Assembly: GCF_021287135.1 (NCBI RefSeq)
Contig: NZ_JAJTBB010000021.1
Span: forward strand, 1-64,000
Length of the DNA: 64,000 nt
Direction: 5' to 3'
DNA from: Acidovorax sp.
Lineage (GTDB): Bacteria; Pseudomonadota; Gammaproteobacteria; Burkholderiales; Burkholderiaceae_C
Below the pieces are notes generated by a model. That model made no database searches, was not told where the DNA came from, and saw only the letters and a program-made list of their open reading frames with translations. Below are positions 52,985 to 61,037 of the stretch, piece after piece. Both the position numbers and the translations under genes were made by a program. Within the stretch, counting starts at the first letter, position 1, and each line of letters begins with the position of its first letter.

Positions 52985-54292
52985 TCACGCCGCCACCCGC
53001 TGCGGGTTGTTCGGGTGCGTGGTCCAGTTGGCATAGACGCCAGAGACCGGCTGGCCGGTGCGCTGGTCCACCTCGCCCGGTGCGAGCGCGCGCATGGTGA
53101 TGCACTCGGGTACAGGGCAGATCGACACGCACAGGTTGCAGCCCACGCACTCGGCCTCGTTGATCTCGAACTTGCGCACGCCGCCGTCCTTGGTGAAGGT
53201 GATCGCCTGGTGCGAGGTGTCCTCGCACACCACGTGGCAGCGGCCGCACTGGATGCACGCATCCTGGTTGATGACGGCCTTTTCGATGTGGTTGAGGTTG
53301 AGGTTCTTCCAGTCCTTCACCGTCGGCACGGCCTGGCCTTTGAAATCCTCCAGCGTGGCGTAGCCATGCTCGTCCATGAAGTTGGACAGGCCATCGCACA
53401 TGTCTTGCACGATCTTGAAGCCATAGACCATGGCGGCGGTGCACACCTGCACCGTGCCGCAGCCCAGCGCAATGTACTCGGCCGCATCGCGCCAGGTGGT
53501 CACGCCGCCGATGCCGCTGATAGGCAGGCCGGCGGTCTGAGGGTCCCGCGCAATCTCGGCCACCATGTTGAGCGCGATGGGCTTGACCGCCGGGCCGCAG
53601 TAGCCGCCGTGCGAGCCCCAGCCGTCGGTGCTGGGGTTCATCACCATGCGGTCCAGGTCCACGCCCATCACCGAGTTGATGGTGTTGATGAGCGACACGG
53701 CGTCCGCCCCGCCCGCCTTGGCTGCGCGCGCGGGGTGGCGCACGTCAGTGATGTTGGGGGTGAGCTTCACGATCACGGGCAGGCGGCTGTACTGCTTGCA
53801 CCAGGCCGTGACCATCTGGATGTACTCGGGCACCTGCCCCACGGCCGCGCCCATGCCGCGCTCGCTCATGCCGTGCGGGCAGCCGAAGTTGAGCTCGATG
53901 CCGTCGGCCCCGGTGTCTTCCACCATGGGCAGGATGCGCTTCCAGCTGTCTTCCACGCACGGCACCATGAGCGAGACGATCATGGCACGGTCGGGCCAGT
54001 TGCGCTTCACACGCCGGATTTCTTCCAGGTTGGTCTGCAGGGGGCGGTCGGTGATCAGCTCAATGTTGTTCAGGCCGATGACGCGGCGGTCCTGCGACAT
54101 CAGCGTGGAGTAGCGCGGGCCGCTGACGTTGACCACCGGTGGGTCTTCGCCCAGCGTCTTCCACACCACGCCGCCCCAGCCCGCCTCGAAGGCGCGGGTG
54201 ACGTTGATCTCTTTGTCGGTGGGCGGCGCGGAGGCGAGCCAGAAGGGGTTGGGGCTTTGGATGCCCAGGAAATTGCTGCGGATGTCTGCCAT
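52985..54292 (-). CDS. preA: NAD-dependent dihydropyrimidine dehydrogenase, subunit PreA
   Basis: PreA reduces uracil and thymine with electrons from PreT. The protein has 435 residues. The N-terminal FMN TIM barrel has IQSPNPFWLASAPPTDKE, GIELNFGCPHGMSERGMG and ISGIGGVTTWRDAAEYI. The C-terminal ferredoxin domain has two Cys clusters (CIQCGRCHVVCEDT and CVGCNLCVSICPVPEC). It lies 30 bases after preT and is separated from the transporter by about 184 bases. Confidence 0.95.
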   Translation of the reverse strand: MADIRSNFLGIQSPNPFWLASAPPTDKEINVTRAFEAGWGGVVWKTLGEDPPVVNVSGPRYSTLMSQDRRVIGLNNIELITDRPLQTNLEEIRRVKRNWPDRAMIVSLMVPCVEDSWKRILPMVEDTGADGIELNFGCPHGMSERGMGAAVGQVPEYIQMVTAWCKQYSRLPVIVKLTPNITDVRHPARAAKAGGADAVSLINTINSVMGVDLDRMVMNPSTDGWGSHGGYCGPAVKPIALNMVAEIARDPQTAGLPISGIGGVTTWRDAAEYIALGCGTVQVCTAAMVYGFKIVQDMCDGLSNFMDEHGYATLEDFKGQAVPTVKDWKNLNLNHIEKAVINQDACIQCGRCHVVCEDTSHQAITFTKDGGVRKFEINEAECVGCNLCVSICPVPECITMRALAPGEVDQRTGQPVSGVYANWTTHPNNPQRVAA

Positions 54293-54322
54293 GGGGTGCT
54301 CCCGTGAATGGTGTGGACGACG

Positions 54323-55693
54323 TCAGGCCACGAGGGCCACAGGAACGCTCAGCGCTTCATGGATGGAGATGGCGGCCACCTTGCCATGCTCCACGGCTTC
54401 CACCGTGAGGTCGCGCCCGCCGGCGCGGCAGTCGCCGCCCGCCCACACGCGCGCCACGCTGGTGCGGCCCGCCGCATCGGTGCGGATGCGCCCGCCTTCC
54501 AGCGCGACGGCCGCACCCGCGGGCTCTGCCACATAGGTCTGGCCGATGGCCTTGAGCACCATGTCGGCGGCCAGGGTGAAGGTCTCGCCGGTGCTCGCCA
54601 GCTTGCCGCTGGCATCCAGCGTCGTGGCCGCAAAGCGCACGCCAGTGACGGCGCCGTTCTCGCACAGCACCTCTTGCGGCGCAGCCCAGTGGCGGATGGT
54701 GACGCCGTTCGTCTGCGCCCACTGCTGCTCCACCACCGAGGCCGACATCGCATCCGCCCCGCGGCGGTAGACGATCGTGACCTCTTCGGCGCCCAGCTTG
54801 CGCGATTGCACGGCGGCATCCACCGCCGTCATGCCGCCGCCAATCACCACCACGCGGCGGCCCACCGGCAGCGTGGAAAGGTCGCTGCTCTGGCGCAGCT
54901 CGGCGATGAAATCCACCGCGTTGCGCAGCCCGGCGGCCGTGGGCTCGGCAATGCCCAGCGCGTTCACCCCCTGCAGGCCCAGGCCCAGGAAGACCGCGTC
55001 ATGGCTGGCGAGCAGGCTGTCGAGCGTGAAGTCGCGGCCCAGCTGCTGCTGGGTGCGCACCTCGATGCCGCCCACGGACAGCAGCCACTCCACCTCCTTC
55101 TGCGCGAAATTGCCCGCCGTCTTGTAGCTGGCCAGGCCGTATTCGTTGAGACCGCCGAGCTTGGGCCGCGCGTCCAGCAGCGTCACATCGTGGCCGCGCA
55201 GCGCCAGGCCGTGGGCGCAGGCCAGGCCTGCAGGGCCGGCGCCCACCACCGCCACGCGCTTGCCTGTGGGCGCCGCGCGCTGGAACAGCGGCGCCCCCGG
55301 CTGGGCAAAGAAGGCATCGGTGGCGTAGCGCTGCAGCGCGCCGATCTCCACGGGCTTGTCTTCGTTGGTGTTGCGCACGCAGGCCTGCTCACACAACACC
55401 TCGGTGGGGCACACGCGGGCGCACATGCCGCCCAGGGGGTTGGCCGTGAGGATGGCGCGCGCCGCGCCGCGGTTGTTGTCCTGCGCGATGCGGTGGATGA
55501 ACGAGGGAATGTCGATGCCCGTGGGGCACGCCGTGGCACAGGGTGCGTCGTGGCAGTAGTAGCAGCGCTCGGCCTCTATCAGCGCCTGCGGCCGGGTGAG
55601 CGGCGGGTGCGCCTCGCCGAAGTTGGCGGCGTAGTCGGCCAGGTTCAGGCGTGCGGCGTGGATGCCGCAGGCGCGGCTTGCGGGAGTGTCCAT
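54323..55693 (-). CDS. preT: NAD-dependent dihydropyrimidine dehydrogenase, subunit PreT
   Basis: PreT is the NADH-oxidising flavoprotein partner of PreA. The protein has 456 residues and is related to GltD: N-terminal Fe-S cysteines (CYYCHDAPCATACPTGID, then CARVCPTEVLCEQAC), a FAD site RVAVVGAGPAGLACAH, and an NAD site VVVIGGGMTAVDAAV. It is the first gene of the catabolic operon, opposite the TetR regulator. Confidence 0.94.
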   Translation of the reverse strand: MDTPASRACGIHAARLNLADYAANFGEAHPPLTRPQALIEAERCYYCHDAPCATACPTGIDIPSFIHRIAQDNNRGAARAILTANPLGGMCARVCPTEVLCEQACVRNTNEDKPVEIGALQRYATDAFFAQPGAPLFQRAAPTGKRVAVVGAGPAGLACAHGLALRGHDVTLLDARPKLGGLNEYGLASYKTAGNFAQKEVEWLLSVGGIEVRTQQQLGRDFTLDSLLASHDAVFLGLGLQGVNALGIAEPTAAGLRNAVDFIAELRQSSDLSTLPVGRRVVVIGGGMTAVDAAVQSRKLGAEEVTIVYRRGADAMSASVVEQQWAQTNGVTIRHWAAPQEVLCENGAVTGVRFAATTLDASGKLASTGETFTLAADMVLKAIGQTYVAEPAGAAVALEGGRIRTDAAGRTSVARVWAGGDCRAGGRDLTVEAVEHGKVAAISIHEALSVPVALVA

Positions 55694-56039
55694 TTAGAAA
55701 TCCTCCGGTTGGTGCAGCGGACGCGGGAATCGCGTGGTGGAAACAGGGCAGGCCGGCAGGCACACCGGCGGCGCGTGGCGCCGGGCGACCGGCGGGTGGG
55801 CCACAGTGCGGCCCGCACCCCCGGCACGGGGGCTTGGGCCCGCGCCGGCAAACTTCGGAGGGTTCATCGTGGTCCTCGCTGTAAGGGACAGGTGCCCGCG
55901 ACCTCCTGGGTGTCGGTGCCCTGCATTGCGGTTCAATTTACCAACCCGTAAAAATTTACCAATTGGTAAAATCCCTACAGCAATCGCCATGCCAGGGCCG
56001 GCGGCGCAAACCGGCATCCGTTTGTTCCACAATGGTGCG
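55694..56039. other. 346-base divergent regulatory region preT / tetR
   Basis: No gene is seen. It holds the two operator-like palindromes at 55937-55970 close to the regulator start and a long C-rich leader on the preT side. The preT promoter should lie near the palindromes, which would leave an untranslated leader of more than 200 bases. Confidence 0.45.
55937..55970. promoter_or_regulatory. Paired RutR-like operators
   Basis: TTTACCAATTGGTAAA (55955-55970) is an exact 16-base palindrome. A second, imperfect site TTTACCAACCCGTAAA (55937-55952) lies 18 bases away, centre to centre. E. coli RutR recognises TTGACCA-N2-TGGTCAA, which differs mainly in one symmetrical base pair. The adjacent TetR gene is the natural binder. 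Confidence 0.72.
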
Positions 56040-56768
56040 ATGACAGATGCAGTCCGCCCTTCGAGTCCCCCGCGCGCGCCCCGCTCCCGCAACGCTCCCG
56101 CAACACCCCTTCAACGCAGCGCCACCCCGGAGAAGGCTGCCACCTCCCGCACCCCCACAGCCTCGCGCCTGCTCAAGGAAAGCAGCATCCTCGTCGAAGC
56201 AGAGAATCACTTTGCCCAGTTCGGCTTCGAGGGCGCGTCGCTGGAGAACATTGCGGCGGCCGCGGGCATCAGCCGGCACAACCTGCTGTACTACTTTCCC
56301 AGCAAGGAGGCGCTGTACCACCGCGTGCTGGACGATGTGCTCACCGAATGGCTGGAAGGGATGGAGGCCCTGTCACACAGCGACGACCCCCAGCAGGCCC
56401 TGCGCCGCTACATCCGCGCCAAGCTGCAGTACTCACGCCTGCGCCCCCAGGGCGCCAAGGTATTCACCAAAGAGGTGATTGCCGGTGCACCACGGTATGG
56501 CAAAGCCATCACCGAACGCGTGGCCCCCCTGCTCAAGACCGAGGTGCGCACGTTTGAGCGCTGGGCACGCGAGGGGCGGATCGCCCGGGTCCACTTCACG
56601 CACCTGATGTTCATCATCTGGTCTGTGACCCAGGCCTATGCAGAACAGGAAGCCCAATTCGCCCTGCTGCTGGGCAAACCCGCCCTGACCGAGCGCGACT
56701 ACGCCAGCGCAGAGGATTTGATCGTGCGCATGGTGCTGAGCGCACTGGACCCTGCGGCCGACGCCTGA
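56040..56768 (+). CDS. RutR-like TetR-family regulator of pyrimidine catabolism
   Basis: The protein has 242 residues from ATG 56040. The first 45 residues are a Pro/Ser/Arg-rich tail; the helix-turn-helix follows (FAQFGFEGASLENIAAAAGISRHNLLYYFPSKEALYHRVL). The C-terminal ligand domain contains RLRPQGAKVFTKEVIAGAPRYG, much like RutR, which senses uracil. It is divergent from preT across a pair of palindromes and probably represses the operon and itself. Confidence 0.85.
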   Translation: MTDAVRPSSPPRAPRSRNAPATPLQRSATPEKAATSRTPTASRLLKESSILVEAENHFAQFGFEGASLENIAAAAGISRHNLLYYFPSKEALYHRVLDDVLTEWLEGMEALSHSDDPQQALRRYIRAKLQYSRLRPQGAKVFTKEVIAGAPRYGKAITERVAPLLKTEVRTFERWAREGRIARVHFTHLMFIIWSVTQAYAEQEAQFALLLGKPALTERDYASAEDLIVRMVLSALDPAADA

Positions 56769-56988
56769 TTTTTCGAAATCGTTACATTGTGTTGCGATTG
56801 CAAAAGCAACGCGCAGAAATATAGAGAGTCATGGGAAAGTTCCGCCCGGGCCGCGGCTGGCGTCCTCTTGGGTGTGACGCATTTCACGGTCTGCGCCTGA
56901 TTTTTGCTCTGCTAAACTGCCGCCGCCTCAACGCCCCGAACCGCGGCGCGCGGTTAACAGTTGGCAAACATTCAAAAAGCGCCCCTAA

Positions 56989-58992
56989 ATGGCTGAATCC
57001 GGCAAAAAAGCACCCTTTATCTTCGCGCTTGTCGTGCTGCTGGCCGTACTGGCGGTCTATTTGCCCGGATTGAGCAACGAACTGCTGTTCGATGACCAGC
57101 GGCTCGTCGAAGGCTCGGTGTTCAGCGCCTACGGGAACCTGCTGCAGATCAAGCAGCGCATGATCTCCTATGGCAGCTTCGTGTGGGTCGAGCAGTTGGT
57201 GGGCAGCGGGTGGTGGAAGCAGCGCATTGTGAACATTGCGCTGCACCTGGGCGTGGTGGCCGCGGTGTATGCCTTCTTCAAGGCCTTGCTGGCGAGCACC
57301 CGGTTTCCCGACGACATGGAGGAACAAGCCCATTTTGGCGCGTCGCGCACCGCGGCCCTGCGTGTGGGTGTAGCGCTGTTCGCATTGCACCCCATGGCTG
57401 TCTACGCCGTGGGGTACCTGGTGCAACGTTCCATCGTCATGGCCACGCTGTTTGCCGTGCTGGCTTGCTGGGCCTTTGTGCGGGCGCTGCAAACCCGGCG
57501 GGCGGCCTGGTATGCCGGCGCTTTCCTGAGCTACGTGCTCGCCGTGCTTTCCAAGGAACATGCGGTGATGACCGCCGCCGCAGCCGTGCCCCTGTACATC
57601 TATATCCGCCGCCCGAGCGCCAAGCAGGCCAGTCTGGTGGTGCTGGGGGCGCTCGCGGTACTCGCTCTGGCGGCCGGCACGCTGTTCCACTTCTATGGGA
57701 ACGTGCTGGGCAAGGCATTCGACGCGCAATCCCTCGCCTTCGCCCAGCAACTGGAAGCCGTCCGCCCCGGCGCTGCAGCCCGGGTGTATCCGTTGAGCGT
57801 TCTGAACGAGGCCGCCCTGTTCTTTGGCTATGGCCTGCTGTGGGCGCTGCCCAATATCGGCTGGATGTCCATCGACCTGCGCCCGGCGTTCCCCGTCGGC
57901 TTCGCCTCGTCATGGCACATCGTCGGCGCAATAGGGTACCTCGCCCTGCTGGCGGTGGCCGCGTGGCTGGTGCTGCGGCGCACCGGAGCCGTCGCCTTGG
58001 CCGGACTGTGCCTGCTGCTGCCGGCACTGTGGTTCATGACGGAATTCGTGACCGTCTGGATCCAGGACCCCTTCGTCCTGTACCGCAGCTATCTCTGGGC
58101 AGTGGCATTGCCAGGCCTGCTGGCCGTGGCCCTGGCGGGGTTCCGGCCACGCACCATCTACGTGCTGGGCGCGGTTGTGGGCCTGGGCCTCGGGGCCTTG
58201 GCGCTCGAACGCAACCTTTCGTTGCGCGACGAAAGCACGGCCTGGGGCGATGCCGCCGAGAAAATCAATCTCCAGGCGGATGCCAGCGCCGTAGGCCGTA
58301 GCCGCCCCTTCATGAACCTCGGCGCGTATTACCTGCGCAGGGGCTTCACCGACCAGGCCGAGCGCGCCTTTGCCACCGCCGCCGGGCTGGGCGACGGTGG
58401 AGAGTTGGGGCGCAGCACGCGTTTCAACGTTGGTGTGGTGCTGCAGCAGCAAAAGAAGCACGCCGAAGCGCTCAAGGCCTTCGCAGCGGCCGAAGCCCTG
58501 GGGTACTCGGACCTGCCGCTTTACTACCACCGGGGCGAATCGCAGTTCGCACTCAACCAGTTTGGCCCGGCCTACGAGAGCTTTTCCATCGCCCTCCAGA
58601 AAGTGGCGCAGGACAAGGCCAACCGCAGCACCGAGCCCACCATCCGCCTGCGCAAGGCGGAGTCCGCCGTGGCCGTCCAGCGCTTTGACGACGCGGAGAG
58701 CGAGTTCCACACCCTGCTCAAGACCGACGCCCACAACCCACGCTATGTGCAGGGATTGGCCATGGCACTGCTGGGCAAGGGCGACAACAAGCAGGCGGCC
58801 AAGGTGGTCGAAGACCTGGTGGCCGCCAAGCCGACAGCGGCCGCCTACTACGCACGCGCCATGGTGTTCTACAGCACCGGCCGCCCTGCAGAGGCCATGA
58901 AGGACCTGGACCAAGCGATCCAGATGGATCCGCGAAACCCGCAGTACCAGCAGGTGCGGGCCAAGGTCGCCGCAACCCCCGCCAAGCCCTGA
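56989..58992 (+). CDS. Multi-pass membrane protein with C-terminal TPR repeats
   Basis: The protein has 667 residues. Residues 1-425 contain about 10 hydrophobic helices with an early acidic loop (LLFDDQRLVEG), a lay-out like GT-C glycosyltransferases or the eukaryotic TMTC proteins. Residues about 440-660 are TPR repeats (NLGAYYLRRGFTDQAERAFATA, AMVFYSTGRPAEAMKDLDQA). It may act on protein or pilus glycosylation together with the glycosyltransferase 12 bases downstream. No catalytic residue can be proven, so the role is inference. Confidence 0.7.
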   Translation: MAESGKKAPFIFALVVLLAVLAVYLPGLSNELLFDDQRLVEGSVFSAYGNLLQIKQRMISYGSFVWVEQLVGSGWWKQRIVNIALHLGVVAAVYAFFKALLASTRFPDDMEEQAHFGASRTAALRVGVALFALHPMAVYAVGYLVQRSIVMATLFAVLACWAFVRALQTRRAAWYAGAFLSYVLAVLSKEHAVMTAAAAVPLYIYIRRPSAKQASLVVLGALAVLALAAGTLFHFYGNVLGKAFDAQSLAFAQQLEAVRPGAAARVYPLSVLNEAALFFGYGLLWALPNIGWMSIDLRPAFPVGFASSWHIVGAIGYLALLAVAAWLVLRRTGAVALAGLCLLLPALWFMTEFVTVWIQDPFVLYRSYLWAVALPGLLAVALAGFRPRTIYVLGAVVGLGLGALALERNLSLRDESTAWGDAAEKINLQADASAVGRSRPFMNLGAYYLRRGFTDQAERAFATAAGLGDGGELGRSTRFNVGVVLQQQKKHAEALKAFAAAEALGYSDLPLYYHRGESQFALNQFGPAYESFSIALQKVAQDKANRSTEPTIRLRKAESAVAVQRFDDAESEFHTLLKTDAHNPRYVQGLAMALLGKGDNKQAAKVVEDLVAAKPTAAAYYARAMVFYSTGRPAEAMKDLDQAIQMDPRNPQYQQVRAKVAATPAKP

Positions 58993-59004
58993 CGAGCGCT
59001 GTTC

Positions 59005-60849
59005 ATGGCGCTGCGGGTTCTGCACATCGGCAAGTTCTTTCCACCGTACCACGGCGGGATGGAAGTCTTCCTGGCCGATCTCATCGAAGCCCAGCGCCAG
59101 CAGGGGCTGGACGCCCATGCCCTGGTGCACGGCGACCCATTGCCCGAGGATCCCCACTGGCTGACCCGGGTGCCCGTGCAGGTCAGCTTGGTCTACGCCC
59201 CGATCGCCCTGGGCTTCCGCAAGGCGTTGAAGGACGCCATCGCCCGTGTGCAGCCCGACGTTTTGCACTTGCACATGCCCAACAACTCAGCGCTGTGGGC
59301 GCTGACCCTAGGTGAAGCCCGAGCCATACCTTGGGTCGTGCATTGGCATTCCGACGTGGTAGCGTCGCGCATCCGGCCGGTGGTCGCGGTGGCGTACAGA
59401 CTGTACCGTCCTTTCGAGCAGGCGATGCTGGCGGGGGCCGCGCGTGTCATTGCCACCTCGCCCTCCTACCTAGCGGCCAGCGAGCCTCTGAGCCGGTGGC
59501 AAGAGAAATGCGCCGTCGTGCCGCTTGGACTGAACACGTCTAAACCTCCTGGTTCAGACTCCACAGGGCTGACCAAGCCCGCTTGGCAGCCGGGCCACCT
59601 GCGCCTGCTGTCGGTCGGGCGGCTAACCTACTACAAGGGTTTTGAAACCCTGATCCGGGCCGTGGCCCCGCTGGCAGACGCCGAGTTACTCATCGTCGGA
59701 GATGGCGAACTGCGGGCAAGTCTTGAAGCATTAATCCAGGAACTTACCCCAGCAGGCGCCCCGCCCAGCATGCGCCTGCTGGGCAACATCGACGACGGAC
59801 AAAAGCACGCGCTCCTGGCGCAGTGCGACGTGTTCTGCCTGGCATCCCGGGAGCGCACGGAAGCCTTCGGCATGGTACTGCTCGAAGCCATGCAGCATGC
59901 CCGGCCCTGCATTGTTTCGGCCCTGCCCGGCTCCGGCATGCCGTGGGTGGTGGCCCACGCCGGTGCGGGATTGCAGGTACCGCCGGACGACCTGGAGGGC
60001 TGGCGCGCAGCCATCCGCCAACTGGGCGACGATCCGGCCTTGCGCGCTCGGTATGGTGCAGCAGGCCAAAGGGCCTTGCACTCCGTCTTTTCCATCACCA
60101 CCTGCGAGCGCTCCGTGTTCCAACAGTATGAACTTGCCATGCCCGAGGCTTGGAGCGGCAAGCCTCGCGACGGCGTGCTGATCGTCATCCCCGCCCGCAA
60201 CGAAGCGACCACCATTGGCGCGCTGCTCGAGCGGCTGCACACGCAAGGCTGGCGGGATGTTCTGGTCATTGACGACCAAAGCACGGACGGCACCGGCGCC
60301 ATCGCGCGTGCTGCAGGCGCACGCGTATTGAACCCCGTGCTCCCCATGGGCGCGTGGGGCGGCATGCAGGCGGGTATTTGCTACGCGCTGGCGCAGGGAT
60401 ACCAGGCCGTGATCACCATGGATGCGGACGGTCAGCACGAGGTCGAAGAGATTCCGGCGTTGCTGGCGGCGCAAAGCGAGTCCGACCTGGTGATTGGCGC
60501 CTTCCCGGAACGCGCAAGCCGACTGCGGCACCTCGCATGGCAATGGTTCCGGCGCATTGCAGGCTTTGATTTGCGTGACCTGACCTCCGGGTTCCGGCTG
60601 TACAACCTGAGCGCGATGCGCGTGCTTGCTTCGCGAGAAGCCACCCTGCTGGACTACCAGGACCTCGGGGCCCTCCTGCTGGTGCGAAGGGCGGGGCTCA
60701 CCATCTCGGAAGTGCCAGTCTCCATGAACATGCGGGTTGCCGGCACGTCGCGCATCTTCAACTCATGGCTGAGCGTGGGCAAGTACATGATCGCCACCAC
60801 CCTGCTGTGCCTCGCCCGCTGGGACGTGCGGCAACGCAAAGCGCCCTGA
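59005..60849 (+). CDS. Fused glycosyltransferase: GT4 domain plus GT2 domain
   Basis: The protein has 614 residues. Residues 1-375 are a GT-B family 4 transferase (IGKFFPPYHGGMEVFLADL, then LLSVGRLTYYKGFETLIRA and the ERTEAFGMVLLEAM E-x7-E region). Residues about 388-614 are a GT-A family 2 transferase like dolichyl/polyprenyl-phosphate mannosyltransferases (VIPARNEATTIGALLERL, DDQSTDGT, the DXD-like TMDADGQH, and DLTSGFRLYN). The two activities are usually on separate proteins. It follows the TPR membrane protein by 12 bases, so the pair is probably one transcript. Confidence 0.88.
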   Translation: MALRVLHIGKFFPPYHGGMEVFLADLIEAQRQQGLDAHALVHGDPLPEDPHWLTRVPVQVSLVYAPIALGFRKALKDAIARVQPDVLHLHMPNNSALWALTLGEARAIPWVVHWHSDVVASRIRPVVAVAYRLYRPFEQAMLAGAARVIATSPSYLAASEPLSRWQEKCAVVPLGLNTSKPPGSDSTGLTKPAWQPGHLRLLSVGRLTYYKGFETLIRAVAPLADAELLIVGDGELRASLEALIQELTPAGAPPSMRLLGNIDDGQKHALLAQCDVFCLASRERTEAFGMVLLEAMQHARPCIVSALPGSGMPWVVAHAGAGLQVPPDDLEGWRAAIRQLGDDPALRARYGAAGQRALHSVFSITTCERSVFQQYELAMPEAWSGKPRDGVLIVIPARNEATTIGALLERLHTQGWRDVLVIDDQSTDGTGAIARAAGARVLNPVLPMGAWGGMQAGICYALAQGYQAVITMDADGQHEVEEIPALLAAQSESDLVIGAFPERASRLRHLAWQWFRRIAGFDLRDLTSGFRLYNLSAMRVLASREATLLDYQDLGALLLVRRAGLTISEVPVSMNMRVAGTSRIFNSWLSVGKYMIATTLLCLARWDVRQRKAP

Positions 60850-60891
60850 CGGGCCAAACCCCGCGCCGCTCGGCGCGAAAAAATCTATCGA

Positions 60892-61022
60892 AACCCAGCA
60901 AGCATGCGCTTGCTATTGGCGCTGGTTTCGATTAGATTTTGCGCGGTTATCATTTCTTTACATTGTCACAATCTTGTGGCCAGCGCTGCAGGCCACGACA
61001 CGGTCGTGATTTTCTTTTTTAT
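60892..61022 (+). promoter_or_regulatory. Hairpin-rich leader of the metalloprotease gene
   Basis: The leader contains three stems in order: AGCAAGC-ATGC-GCTTGCT (60898-60915), GTGGCC..GGCCAC (about 60975-60995) and CACGA..TCGTG followed by ATTTTCTTTTTT (about 60996-61021). The last resembles an intrinsic terminator just before the ATG at 61038, so attenuation is possible. TTTACATTGTCACAATC-like sequence (60958-60974) may hold the promoter. Confidence 0.4.
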
Positions 61023-61037
61023 AGAAAACCAAAAACA

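Noticed and set aside
54323..55693. preT as a second gltD
   Set aside because: The fold is shared, but the adjacent PreA with FMN barrel and ferredoxin domain, dihydropyrimidinase and amidohydrolase identify the pyrimidine pathway.
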